Part shown: one piece after another, positions 8,256 through 15,197 of the stretch
Layout: each line of letters begins with the position of its first letter
How positions within the stretch are numbered: position 1 is the first letter of the stretch
Assembly: GCA_903825095.1 (NCBI GenBank)
Contig: CAIJZF010000209.1
Coordinates: 1-15,197, forward strand
Length of the DNA: 15,197 bases
Direction: 5' to 3'
Source: an uncultured Bacteroidota bacterium
GTDB lineage: Bacteria > Bacteroidota > Bacteroidia > Chitinophagales > Chitinophagaceae
Program-made: the position numbers and the translations under genes
Notes under the pieces: model-generated
Told to the model about the DNA's origin: nothing
The model's database searches: none
What the model saw: only the letters and a program-made list of their open reading frames with translations

Positions 8256-9591
8256 TTACTAATACATTTTTAGTTTGGTCTGTTATTTTAAAACGATCAT
8301 CTATCCTATAACCCACTACCCAAATTAGTTTATCTCCCATGGTAAGCACAGCTGTTTTTTGTTTGGCGGCAGGACTAAGTTTCAAACCTCCTAAAAAATG
8401 ATTTAATTTTTTCTTTTTACGAAGTCCTAAGGGATAAAAATAATCGGTAGGTTGCCAGGTTCTAAAAAGTAATGGCCATTCTAATTTATCTGCATCTAAA
8501 TAAGCGTAGTTCGATTCTTTTTTAATATCCCCCAACTTCAATGCTGCTTTCATTTCAAAATGCAAAACACCTTCATTTACTTGCAAGTCACCATCTGCCA
8601 CATGAATTACAATATGCTCCTTCTCGGTATTGTTATCAATAATTTGAATAGACTCATTGAATTTAATAAAGCGGTGCGAAGGCGTTGCGATATAGGCTCC
8701 ATTATTAGCAACTAATAATTTATGCACTTCACTAATTTGCTGTGGTTTAAACCCATAATTTTTAATAAGCCCCCAGGTATAGGTAAAATTATGATTTACT
8801 TTTTTCCAGTGCTTCACGGGAATGGTCAAAATACCTTTCTGTACCCTTAGGCCATTTTTCCAAAAATCAGCCACAGTAGTCACTACAATAGTTTCCGATT
8901 CTTTTAATCTTTGAATGGTATCAAGCACATTCTGGGTCATATTAGGAATGACTTCCTGAATGGTAGGTATAATTTTATGTCTAAATAAATTACGGGTATA
9001 ATCGTCCTTTGTATTCGAACTGTCTTCAACAAAATCTAAACCATTCAATTTCGCGAATTCAATAATGGCTTCTTTAGAAAATGAAAGTAAGGGTCTTGCA
9101 ATAGATAAGGCATCTTCTCTTCTTTCAGGAATACCTGTTAAGCCATGTAAACCAGTACCTCTAGCAAGTTGCATAAATACTGTTTCTACCTGGTCATCGG
9201 CATGATGCGCAGTGAGTAAAACCTTTTTAGTATTGGCTTGATCTGATAGTAAAGTGCTAAACCAAGCATACCTCATTTCTCTAGCCGCTTCTTGAATACC
9301 CATCTTATAGGCCTGGGCATAGGCAGCCGTTTCAAATTTATTAAGGGCTAAAGGAATGGAATATTTTTCAGCAAAGGCTTTTACAAAATTTTCATCTCTT
9401 GTACTCTCTTCCCCTCTTAATTGAAAATTCGCATGGGCCATACTTATACAAGCACCCGCCTTATGCATTAGATAAGCAAGTACAATGCTGTCAACCCCGC
9501 CACTCACCCCTATTATAAAGGTTGATTTCTTTAAGCTAAGCGCTGGAAAAATCTTTTCCCAATTTCGTGTAAAGTTTTCGAGCGTTAACAT
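8233..9591 (-). CDS. tilS: tRNA(Ile)-lysidine synthetase TilS
   Basis: A 452-residue protein with the N-type ATP pyrophosphatase motif SGGVDS at residues 30-35. It also has LTAHHADDQVETVFMQLARGTGLHGLTGIP, typical of TilS, and DSSNTKDDYTRNLFRHKIIP before the linker domain. The C-terminal TilS_C domain (LFRTWQPTDYFYPLGL, KKKKLNHFLGGLKLS, VVGYRIDDRF) is complete. The enzyme adds lysine to C34 of tRNA-Ile(CAU), so that it reads AUA and is charged with isoleucine; it is essential in most bacteria. It lies 21 bases downstream of glnS on the same strand and is probably co-transcribed. The ATG at 9591 sits close before the catalytic domain, as expected. Confidence 0.95.
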   Translation of the reverse strand: MLTLENFTRNWEKIFPALSLKKSTFIIGVSGGVDSIVLAYLMHKAGACISMAHANFQLRGEESTRDENFVKAFAEKYSIPLALNKFETAAYAQAYKMGIQEAAREMRYAWFSTLLSDQANTKKVLLTAHHADDQVETVFMQLARGTGLHGLTGIPERREDALSIARPLLSFSKEAIIEFAKLNGLDFVEDSSNTKDDYTRNLFRHKIIPTIQEVIPNMTQNVLDTIQRLKESETIVVTTVADFWKNGLRVQKGILTIPVKHWKKVNHNFTYTWGLIKNYGFKPQQISEVHKLLVANNGAYIATPSHRFIKFNESIQIIDNNTEKEHIVIHVADGDLQVNEGVLHFEMKAALKLGDIKKESNYAYLDADKLEWPLLFRTWQPTDYFYPLGLRKKKKLNHFLGGLKLSPAAKQKTAVLTMGDKLIWVVGYRIDDRFKITDQTKNVLVITWTDKH

Positions 9592-9612
9592 TCAATTAGT
9601 TAATTGATTGGA

Positions 9613-11268
9613 TTATTTTTTTTGCTCTTTGGCCCAAGCATCTTTAAGCGTTACTGTTCTATTAAAAACAAGGGCGTCTTTAGTACTCGTAATATCTTGG
9701 TAGAAATACCCTTTTCTTAAAAATTGAAAACGCATATCCAATGCATCATTTTTTAAAGCAGGTTCTGCCCAGCCATGAGTCTTCGTTAAAGATTGCTCAT
9801 TAATATAGTCTTTAAAATCACCTTCAGCACTCGCTACATCTTCTACTTTAAATAAGCGGTCGTATTCATTCAATACAACTGGCACAGCATGCTTGGCAGA
9901 TACCCAATGAAGGGTTCCTTTCACATGAATACCTGAAGTATCTGATCCACTTTTACTTTCTGGAACATAGCTTGCATATACCGTTTGCACTTGACCCGAT
10001 GCATCTTTTTCAAAACTGTCACACTTTACAATATAGGCACTCTTTAAACGCACCATTAAACCGGGGCCCAGTCTAAAGTATTTTTTAGTAGGCTCTTCCA
10101 TGAAATCGTCTCTTTGAATATATAATTCATTACTAAAAGGAACTGCTCTCACGCCTCCTTCAGGATCCTCCGGGTTATTTTCAGAATGAAGTATTTCCTC
10201 TCCTTTATCATAATTGGTAATCACTAATTTAATAGGATCGGTTACCACCATTCTTCTTTGTGCAATTTTATTTAAATGCTCTCTTACACAAAATTCTAAT
10301 AAACTAAAATCAATTATATTTTCTCTTTTAGCAATGCCTATTCTATCACAAAAATCTCTGATACTTTCCGGAGTATAGCCTCTTCGACGCATACCACTAA
10401 TGGTTGGCATACGAGGGTCGTCCCAACTATTTACATGACCTTCTTGTACCAACTGTAATAATTTTCTTTTACTTAAAATAGTATAAGTAATATTTAATCT
10501 AGAAAATTCATATTGTTTGGAAGGATAAATACCTAAATTTTCAATACCCCAATCATATAAGGCTCTGTGTGGAATAAATTCCAAAGTACAAATAGAATGC
10601 GTAATTTTTTCAATAGCATCACTTTGTCCATGGGCAAAATCGTACATAGGATAAATACACCATTTGTCTGCGGTACGGTGATGATGCGCTTTTTTAATTC
10701 TATATAAAATAGGATCTCTTAAAAGCATGTTGGGATTGGCTAAATCTATCTTAGCTCTTAATACTTTTGCGCCATCTGCATATTTACCCGCCTTCATATT
10801 AGTAAATAATTCCAAATTCTCTACTATGGATCTATTTCTATATTCATTTCCTGTACCTGCTGCAGTAGGTGTTCCTTTTTGTAAAGCAATTTCTTCTGGA
10901 CTACTATCATCAACATAGGCCAAGCCTTTTTCTATTAATTGAACCGCAAAACCATAAAGGGTATCAAAATAATCCGATGCATAACATTCCTTCACCCAAT
11001 TAAAGCCCAACCATTTCAAGTCGGCCTTAATACTATCTACATATTCTGTTTCTTCTGTAGTGGGATTGGTATCATCGAATCTTAGATTCGTGCCTCCTCC
11101 AAAATGAGTAGCCAAGCCAAAGTTTAAACAAATACTTTTAGCATGACCAATATGTAAATAACCATTGGGTTCTGGTGGGAATCGGGTTAAAATTTGGTCG
11201 TACTTACCCGATGCCAGATCCTGGGATATAATTTCTTCAATAAAATTTAGATTCTTTTCCTCGCTCAT
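9613..11268 (-). CDS. glnS: Glutamine--tRNA ligase GlnS
   Basis: A class I aminoacyl-tRNA synthetase that charges tRNA-Gln in the cytoplasm. From the ATG at 11268 it has 551 residues, close to the E. coli enzyme. RFPPEPNGYLHIGHAKSI contains the HIGH motif at residues 39-42. LSKRK at 265-269 is the KMSKS-type loop. YPMYDFAHGQSDAIEKITHS and LEFIPHRALYDW are GlnRS signatures that distinguish it from GluRS. The beta-barrel anticodon-binding region fills the C-terminal half. An in-frame TTG at 11298 would add ten residues, but the chosen ATG gives MSEEKNLNFIEEIISQDLASG, aligned with the start of E. coli GlnS. Its presence implies direct Gln-tRNA formation. tilS follows after 21 bases. Confidence 0.96.
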   Translation of the reverse strand: MSEEKNLNFIEEIISQDLASGKYDQILTRFPPEPNGYLHIGHAKSICLNFGLATHFGGGTNLRFDDTNPTTEETEYVDSIKADLKWLGFNWVKECYASDYFDTLYGFAVQLIEKGLAYVDDSSPEEIALQKGTPTAAGTGNEYRNRSIVENLELFTNMKAGKYADGAKVLRAKIDLANPNMLLRDPILYRIKKAHHHRTADKWCIYPMYDFAHGQSDAIEKITHSICTLEFIPHRALYDWGIENLGIYPSKQYEFSRLNITYTILSKRKLLQLVQEGHVNSWDDPRMPTISGMRRRGYTPESIRDFCDRIGIAKRENIIDFSLLEFCVREHLNKIAQRRMVVTDPIKLVITNYDKGEEILHSENNPEDPEGGVRAVPFSNELYIQRDDFMEEPTKKYFRLGPGLMVRLKSAYIVKCDSFEKDASGQVQTVYASYVPESKSGSDTSGIHVKGTLHWVSAKHAVPVVLNEYDRLFKVEDVASAEGDFKDYINEQSLTKTHGWAEPALKNDALDMRFQFLRKGYFYQDITSTKDALVFNRTVTLKDAWAKEQKK

Positions 11269-11282
11269 GATGGTTCTTAGTA

Positions 11283-11323
11283 TGGGGTAAAGATACAAAA
11301 ACCTACCCCAAAAACCTACCCCA
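11283..11323 (-). repeat. Tandem 13-bp repeat plus inverted copy in the glnS leader
   Basis: On the plus strand aaaaacctacccc occurs twice in a row (11297-11309 and 11310-11322). TGGGGTA at 11283-11289 is an exact inverted complement of TACCCCA at 11304-11310 and again at 11317-11323. The glnS transcript could therefore fold one downstream arm with either of two upstream arms, provided transcription starts far enough upstream. A -7-like TATCTTTA (minus strand, 11295-11288) overlaps the block but has no TTG at proper spacing. A role in regulation is inference. Confidence 0.5.
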
Positions 11324-11327
11324 ATGC

Positions 11328-11978
11328 TTAACCCTTGTAGCCGTAGAGCTTTTGTAATTCTAAGACAATTTTTTCGATGTCTTTATCCTCACCCTGGGGT
11401 TCATATTGTTGCTTTAAACTGCTTCCAAAAACAAAGGCCACTGTTTGCCAAAAACCAGCATTAAAGCCCCCTTTATATTCTTTAATTATTTCATAACAGT
11501 TATTCCCTGATTCTCTATTAATTAATTTCATGAGTACTTTTCCTTGATACACCGATAAACTAGTTACTTTTTCACCAAAGTCTCTTTTCATTTCCTTTTC
11601 TCTTGACTTGATAATTCTTTTTCTTTGTCCTTCATCGCTAATACCCGCTAATTGAGCATTTACTTCATTAATTAATTTACTAGCTGTTTTGGCATAAGGA
11701 TAAGTTACATAGACAGCATTGCGAAGTCTTGTCCAATTTCTCCAATAATTTTTCCAGCGAGTTGTTTGTATGGCAGTTACTTCTACTGTGGGTAACCAAG
11801 ATTGTGGGATAGTATCTCCTTCTGGTGTAATAAAGGCCTCCACTCTAATATTATCTCTAATGCCTACTTTAATGGTGTCATTAGAACTAGTTGGATTAGG
11901 GATGACTTGTGCATTAGACTTTAAACTAGTAAAGCCAGCCAAACCAATAAACATAATATAAGCAAAGCCTTTTTTCAT
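11328..11978 (-). CDS. DUF4294 family protein, probably exported
   Basis: A 216-residue protein with a likely signal peptide at residues 1-24 (KKGFAYIMFIGLAGF core, ending SNAQ). The remainder resembles the Bacteroidota family DUF4294: a Trp/Arg-rich stretch RWKNYWRNWTRLRNAVYVTYPYAKTA, a charged helical region, then YQGKVLMKLINRESGNNCYEIIKEYKGG, FWQTVAFVFGSSLKQQYEP, and an acidic segment before the C-terminus. The function of this family is unknown, and the sequence shows no catalytic motif. Periplasmic location is predicted from the signal peptide. It lies between glnS and the ccm genes on the same strand, but gaps of 59 and 86 bases (the latter to the severed ccmF end) make an operon uncertain. 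Confidence 0.75.
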   Translation of the reverse strand: MKKGFAYIMFIGLAGFTSLKSNAQVIPNPTSSNDTIKVGIRDNIRVEAFITPEGDTIPQSWLPTVEVTAIQTTRWKNYWRNWTRLRNAVYVTYPYAKTASKLINEVNAQLAGISDEGQRKRIIKSREKEMKRDFGEKVTSLSVYQGKVLMKLINRESGNNCYEIIKEYKGGFNAGFWQTVAFVFGSSLKQQYEPQGEDKDIEKIVLELQKLYGYKG

Positions 11979-12064
11979 ATAACTATCTGAAATATTCCTA
12001 TTTCTATAATTTTAATACACTAATCTATGAAAAGTAACCTTTAGAAACTTTAAAATTCTTGAAT

Positions 12065-12205
12065 TTACTTTTCTTTTAACTTACTTACCCTACTCCAAGT
12101 AGCCACACCAAAGCCAAAAGTCATAATAATAACCCCTAACCATAATAAATTAATGAAAGGGAATTCATAGGCTTTTAAGGTTATCAGATTTGTTAAGGCT
12201 GCCGA
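12065..12205 (-). pseudogene. ccmF: Severed 3' end of ccmF beyond an in-frame TAA
   Basis: Directly after the TAA at 12208-12206 the same frame stays open for 46 codons, to a second TAA at 12067-12065. It reads SAALTNLITLKAYEFPF and then a hydrophobic helix, INLLWLGVIIMTFGFGVATW, ending SRVSKLKEK. This looks like the normal C-terminal end of Bacteroidota CcmF proteins: a LKAYxFPFINLLWLG segment, the last membrane helix and a basic tail. It has no usable start of its own except an ATG inside the helix. One base change (for example TAA from GAA) would rejoin it to the upstream gene. Confidence 0.85.
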
Positions 12206-14503
12206 TTATTTCACCCCAATTTCTAAAGTTCCTTTTTGTTGGTCAATGACTTTATTAAAACTAAGGACTAAGTTTTGTGCTTTTACAGTATCTACATTTG
12301 ACTGCAAGTTCATGCCTTCTAATACAATGCCAGGACTAGCCGTATACTTTAAACCTTCTTTAGAAGTAATGGCTAATTGTAAAATTAATTCATTGGTGCC
12401 TGCAGGTCGGTTAGCATTCGGATTTACTAATACTTTTTCTAACTTAATATAACCATTGCTATAAAAAATAGAATCACCCAGTGCTATTTGATGTGGCTTA
12501 AAACTTGTGGTATCTTCTTTTGAATTATCCTGAAAGGAAGTCACATACACGAAAATATCTTTGTTCCAATAATGCTTAGAAGAAGGATTTGCTGAGAACC
12601 CTTCCATGCCTTTATTGTTTTTTAATACATCAGGATATAAGAAAAAGGTTTCTTCTGTTTTTTTCTCTTTGAATTGAAGTTCAAAAAATCTTTTATCTAA
12701 TACATCAAATGTATCACGCACATAAGTAACCATGAACTTACCCATATCAGTGGCAATACCTTCAAATAATGTAATATTTTCTCTAGGATTACCAGCTGGG
12801 CTTTTATTTGATTCAACTCGAAGTGGACTAATACCAGTAGTGTTCCAGCTTAATACTGTTTTATTAGAAGAAGAAATTAATATGCCCAATAAAACCATTC
12901 CAAAACCAATATGACCAATAGAAGAACCAGCCGATTTTAATTTTGCTTTTTGCATAGTCATCCAAAAGAAAACATTGGCAACAATGGCATAAATAGCAGC
13001 AAACATGGCAACATAAATAGCCCCTTCAAATCCAATACCTTTTTCTTTAAAAGCAACACCTACAAAAATATACACTATCGCAGTAATGGCAATAGTCACT
13101 AATAAAGGTATTTTAAGTTTCTGTACTAAAAAGTCCTTTGGTGTTCCTTTGAATTTTAAGAATTGTCCTACTGCTGTTAATAAACCTATAATAATAGCTA
13201 CAAATACTTGTACTTGATTGTGCGCAAAGGCTGCATCTTCTGGAGGTGCAATTTTTGTTCCAAATAATTTATTATAAACAGGAATAGAGGTAATAGATAT
13301 AATCACTACTGCCGATAAAAATAAAATAAGCGATCCAATTAACATCCAGAACTCTCTACTATCAATGGCTTCTTCTTTTTGCGGCTCGGCCATATGCTTA
13401 AACCTTGCAAAGAATAAAACAAAATAAGGTATCACAAAAATTAATAAGAAACCTAGCAGTTGTGCATTCATTCCTAAGTCGGTAAAGGCGTGCACTGAAG
13501 TGTCTCCTAATATGCCGCTTCTTGTTAAAAAAGTAGAATACAATACTAATAAGAAACTAATGCCGAAAAATAAATAAGTCAATTTTAAACTAGATCCTGT
13601 TTTTCTATAAATAATACAAGCATGAATAGCCGATACCAAGGTTAACCAAGGAACTAGTGATGCATTCTCTACCGGATCCCAAGCCCAATAACCTCCGAAG
13701 GTTAAACTCTCGTAAGCCCAGGCAGCACCCATCATAATACCTAGTCCCAATATACCAGCAGAAAAAGTTGCCCAAGGCAAAGAATTATCCATCCAATCAT
13801 GTTTCTTTTTAATTAAGCCCGCCACTGCAAATCCAAAAGGAATGGTGGTAGAAGCAAAACCTAAAAATAAAATAGGAGGATGAATCACCATCCAATAATT
13901 CTGTAATAAAGTATTTAAACCAGTGCCATCTTTTATTAAATGTAAATAATCGGGTCTTGATAAAATAGGCCAGTTCATTTCTTCTCTTAATAATAAAAAT
14001 GGACTGCTTCCCAATTTCATATCAAAAATATAAAGACCCACTATCATGGTGGCTAAACAAAATTGTACAAAGTTTAATACCATCATTACACCATAAACAT
14101 TTTCACCCCATTTCTTTTTAGTAGCTAATAGAACTAAACCTAAAACGCAGTGCCAAAAACTCCACAATAAAAAACTTCCTTCCTGCCCTTCCCAAAAACA
14201 ACTTAATAAATATTGATAAGGCAAGTTTTTGTCGCTATGCATGTATGCATACTTATATTCAAACAAATGATTTGAAATAATGTAAAATAAAACCACAAAA
14301 CAAGAAGCTACCGCCACTGATTCAATAATAAAGGCAATCTTGGCTAATTTTTCCCATTGCGCTTGCAAACTTATTTCTTTAGAGAAAAATGCTTTCGCAA
14401 AAGAATAAGTAGCTACTAAAGATGCGACTAAAGAAAGTATGGTTAAAAAATATCCTATTTGACCAGGAAATAGATGCTCGTCAAGAAACTTTGTAGTATT
14501 CAT
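12206..14503 (-). CDS. ccmF: Cytochrome c maturation protein CcmF, with premature stop codon
   Basis: A 765-residue polytopic membrane protein of the haem-handling family, which ligates haem to apocytochrome c at the outer face of the inner membrane. The WWD motif is GGYWAWDPVEN at about 268-280. Four His residues match the conserved haem ligands of E. coli CcmF: H208 (IHPPILFLG), H294 (IHACII), H338 (SVHAF, after FLTRSGIL) and H531 (SIGHIGF). RSGIL with SVHAF and the adjacent ccmE favour CcmF over the System II protein CcsA, although Bacteroidota copies are often labelled CcsA. A long periplasmic domain follows H531. The frame ends at a TAA after EIGVK, before the last membrane helix, which is still encoded in frame downstream. 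The gene starts 18 bases after ccmE ends. Confidence 0.88.
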   Translation of the reverse strand: MNTTKFLDEHLFPGQIGYFLTILSLVASLVATYSFAKAFFSKEISLQAQWEKLAKIAFIIESVAVASCFVVLFYIISNHLFEYKYAYMHSDKNLPYQYLLSCFWEGQEGSFLLWSFWHCVLGLVLLATKKKWGENVYGVMMVLNFVQFCLATMIVGLYIFDMKLGSSPFLLLREEMNWPILSRPDYLHLIKDGTGLNTLLQNYWMVIHPPILFLGFASTTIPFGFAVAGLIKKKHDWMDNSLPWATFSAGILGLGIMMGAAWAYESLTFGGYWAWDPVENASLVPWLTLVSAIHACIIYRKTGSSLKLTYLFFGISFLLVLYSTFLTRSGILGDTSVHAFTDLGMNAQLLGFLLIFVIPYFVLFFARFKHMAEPQKEEAIDSREFWMLIGSLILFLSAVVIISITSIPVYNKLFGTKIAPPEDAAFAHNQVQVFVAIIIGLLTAVGQFLKFKGTPKDFLVQKLKIPLLVTIAITAIVYIFVGVAFKEKGIGFEGAIYVAMFAAIYAIVANVFFWMTMQKAKLKSAGSSIGHIGFGMVLLGILISSSNKTVLSWNTTGISPLRVESNKSPAGNPRENITLFEGIATDMGKFMVTYVRDTFDVLDKRFFELQFKEKKTEETFFLYPDVLKNNKGMEGFSANPSSKHYWNKDIFVYVTSFQDNSKEDTTSFKPHQIALGDSIFYSNGYIKLEKVLVNPNANRPAGTNELILQLAITSKEGLKYTASPGIVLEGMNLQSNVDTVKAQNLVLSFNKVIDQQKGTLEIGVK

Positions 14504-14521
14504 TTACCTAATTGTATTTTT

Positions 14522-14932
14522 TTAATTGCTAATGGTGACCGGTTGGTCTTTCATTGCATTGGGATTGTCCTTGTATTTAGAAGGACATTTCATCACTATC
14601 GCAGAACATTCAAAAACATCTCCTTGTACTTTTCCTTTCAAGACCAATCGCTCCGATTTTTCCATATCGGTAGGCATGGTATTATGATAGACCACACTAA
14701 TTTTGCCCCCCACACTATCTTGTACATTGAACTCTAATAAATTAGGATCTTTTACTGGATCGTATTGAACAGGAATTGACTTGTCCATTTTAACTATCAA
14801 ATTCACAAATTTTCCTTCTTTTTGCTTGGCTGAACCAATTGTTTCATAACTACTTAAATCGCCTGTATAGCTAATAAGCACTACAATGGCGGCAGCGATT
14901 AATACCAATAATGCAATATGTGTTTTCTTCAT
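14522..14932 (-). CDS. ccmE: Cytochrome c maturation haem chaperone CcmE, CxxxY type
   Basis: A 136-residue protein with an N-terminal membrane anchor (IALLVLIAAAIVVLISY, about 6-22) followed by an OB-fold beta domain facing the periplasm. Visible CcmE features are SYETIGSAKQKEGKFVNLIVKMD, FNVQDSVGGKISVVYHNTMPTDMEKSERLVLKGKV in pieces, and FECSAIVMKCPSKY. CcmE holds haem covalently and passes it to CcmF. In E. coli the ligand is His in HxxxY; here the equivalent site is C116 in CPSKY (C116, Y120), the CxxxY variant known from some sulfate reducers and archaea. A polar tail follows. It is the first gene of the pair, with ccmF 18 bases downstream. The ATG at 14932 is close behind a promoter -7 element. 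Confidence 0.9.
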   Translation of the reverse strand: MKKTHIALLVLIAAAIVVLISYTGDLSSYETIGSAKQKEGKFVNLIVKMDKSIPVQYDPVKDPNLLEFNVQDSVGGKISVVYHNTMPTDMEKSERLVLKGKVQGDVFECSAIVMKCPSKYKDNPNAMKDQPVTISN

Positions 14933-14967
14933 GGTGCAAAGTTAACCAAATGAGCTTAAATTGCACC
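14933..14967. repeat. Inverted repeat flanking the ccmE core promoter
   Basis: GGTGCAA (14933-14939) and TTGCACC (14961-14967) are perfect 7-bp complements with 21 bp between them. One arm overlaps the end of the -7 element and the other overlaps the -33 region. It could be a divided operator for a dimeric regulator shared with the divergent gene, or chance. Confidence 0.45.
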
Positions 14968-14969
14968 AA
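14937..14969 (-). promoter_or_regulatory. Bacteroidota-type promoter of ccmE-ccmF
   Basis: On the minus strand, TTG (14969-14967) within TTTTGG and an exact TAACTTTG (14944-14937) are 22 bp apart. Only CACC separates the -7 element from the ATG of ccmE, so transcription may begin at or within the start codon. The element lies between the arms of an inverted repeat. Confidence 0.6.
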
Positions 14970-14997
14970 AATTTATCCTCATCGAAACCCATTTTTT

Positions 14998-15197
14998 ATG
15001 CGTGAATTTGACTATATCATAGTTTGTAAAAGCCCCGATTTTAAAAATGTAGACCGTATTAGCCAGTTCATGTTATTAATATCTTTGGTGGCCTTTGGCT
15101 ATTCTATTTATTTAGGCTTATTCCCTAAGCCAGCCCTCATTTTCGCGATCATGACTGCCTTTACAAGCTGGTGGATATTCTGTTTTTTTCAAGCTAA
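14998..15197 (+). CDS. Unknown small membrane protein, 3' partial
   Basis: An ATG at 14998 opens a frame of 66 codons that runs off the window without a stop. The protein begins MREFDYIIVCKSPDFKNVDR, a short soluble segment. Two hydrophobic segments follow: residues about 22-42 (FMLLISLVAFGYSIYLGLF) and about 45-64 (PALIFAIMTAFTSWWIFCFF), separated by a short turn with KP. I do not recognise the family, and no catalytic motif is visible. It is divergent from ccmE across a 65-bp gap. No good plus-strand promoter was found, and a Shine-Dalgarno is absent, as elsewhere here. The clean frame, codon usage like that of its neighbours and start position support a real gene, but the rest of the protein is needed for any assignment. 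Confidence 0.65.
   Translation, partial: MREFDYIIVCKSPDFKNVDRISQFMLLISLVAFGYSIYLGLFPKPALIFAIMTAFTSWWIFCFFQA

Noticed and set aside
11269..11298. Ten-residue N-terminal extension of GlnS from a TTG at 11298
   Set aside because: The ATG at 11268 aligns with known GlnS starts, and the extension overlaps a repeat and a -7-like element, suggesting leader rather than coding sequence.
11979..12064. Search for a promoter or terminator between the severed ccmF end and the DUF4294 gene
   Set aside because: Only AT-rich sequence was found; there is no TTG at a suitable distance from the TACTTTTC element and no GC-rich hairpin.
12206..12208. Genome-wide recoding of TAA as a sense codon to explain ccmF
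   Set aside because: Other genes here (rlmH, tilS, glnS, ccmE, the PKD protein) end naturally at TAA, at the family's expected length.
12206..14503. Assignment to System II CcsA/ResC
   Set aside because: The RSGIL...SVHAF block, the four His positions, the long periplasmic domain and the adjacent ccmE fit CcmF better; the CcsA label is only a loose family name.

Overview
The window looks like chromosomal DNA of a Bacteroidota species, probably of the Chitinophagaceae/Chitinophagales type. The DNA is AT-rich and the gene starts lack clear Shine-Dalgarno sequences. Two promoters fit the Bacteroidota TTG/TAnnTTTG pattern. The gene families are also typical: a NagB-deacetylase fusion, a PorP/SprF protein beside a giant adhesin-like protein with a type IX secretion (T9SS) C-terminal domain, a DUF4294 protein, and a Bacteroidota-style CcmE/CcmF pair. 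The genus is inference; no 16S or other marker is present.

Layout. (1) 2-1750 (+): 3' part of a NagB-like glucosamine-6-phosphate deaminase fused to a PIG-L/LmbE deacetylase domain; its start lies upstream of the window. (2) 1778-1938 (+): a compact, unannotated unit of promoter, tRNA-Arg(ACG) and strong terminator. (3) 7042-1937 (-): a two-gene operon for a 1370-residue secreted PKD protein with a T9SS type B sorting domain and its PorP/SprF-like partner; stop and start codons abut. (4) 7140-8255 (+): rlmH (TTG start) and a rhomboid protease gene. (5) 11268-8233 (-): glnS then tilS. (6) 11978-11328 (-): a DUF4294 protein. (7) 14932-12065 (-): ccmE and ccmF for cytochrome c maturation; ccmF is interrupted by an in-frame TAA 46 codons before its apparent natural end. 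(8) 14998 to the right edge (+): the beginning of an unknown small membrane protein.

How they work together. RlmH, GlnS, TilS and the tRNA-Arg all serve translation, on separate transcripts. CcmE and CcmF act together in haem delivery and ligation to c-type cytochromes. The 1370-residue protein and the PorP/SprF-like protein form a cargo/partner pair for type IX secretion; the T9SS core genes are not here. No mobile element, CRISPR array or phage gene was seen, and no stretch over 300 bases lacks a gene.

The observations most worth checking are the nonsense codon in ccmF with its intact out-of-reach C-terminal helix, the tRNA-Arg with a paired G19-C56 to A19-U56 tertiary swap, the CxxxY-type CcmE, the possible leaderless ccmE promoter inside an inverted repeat, and the repeat-built leader of glnS.
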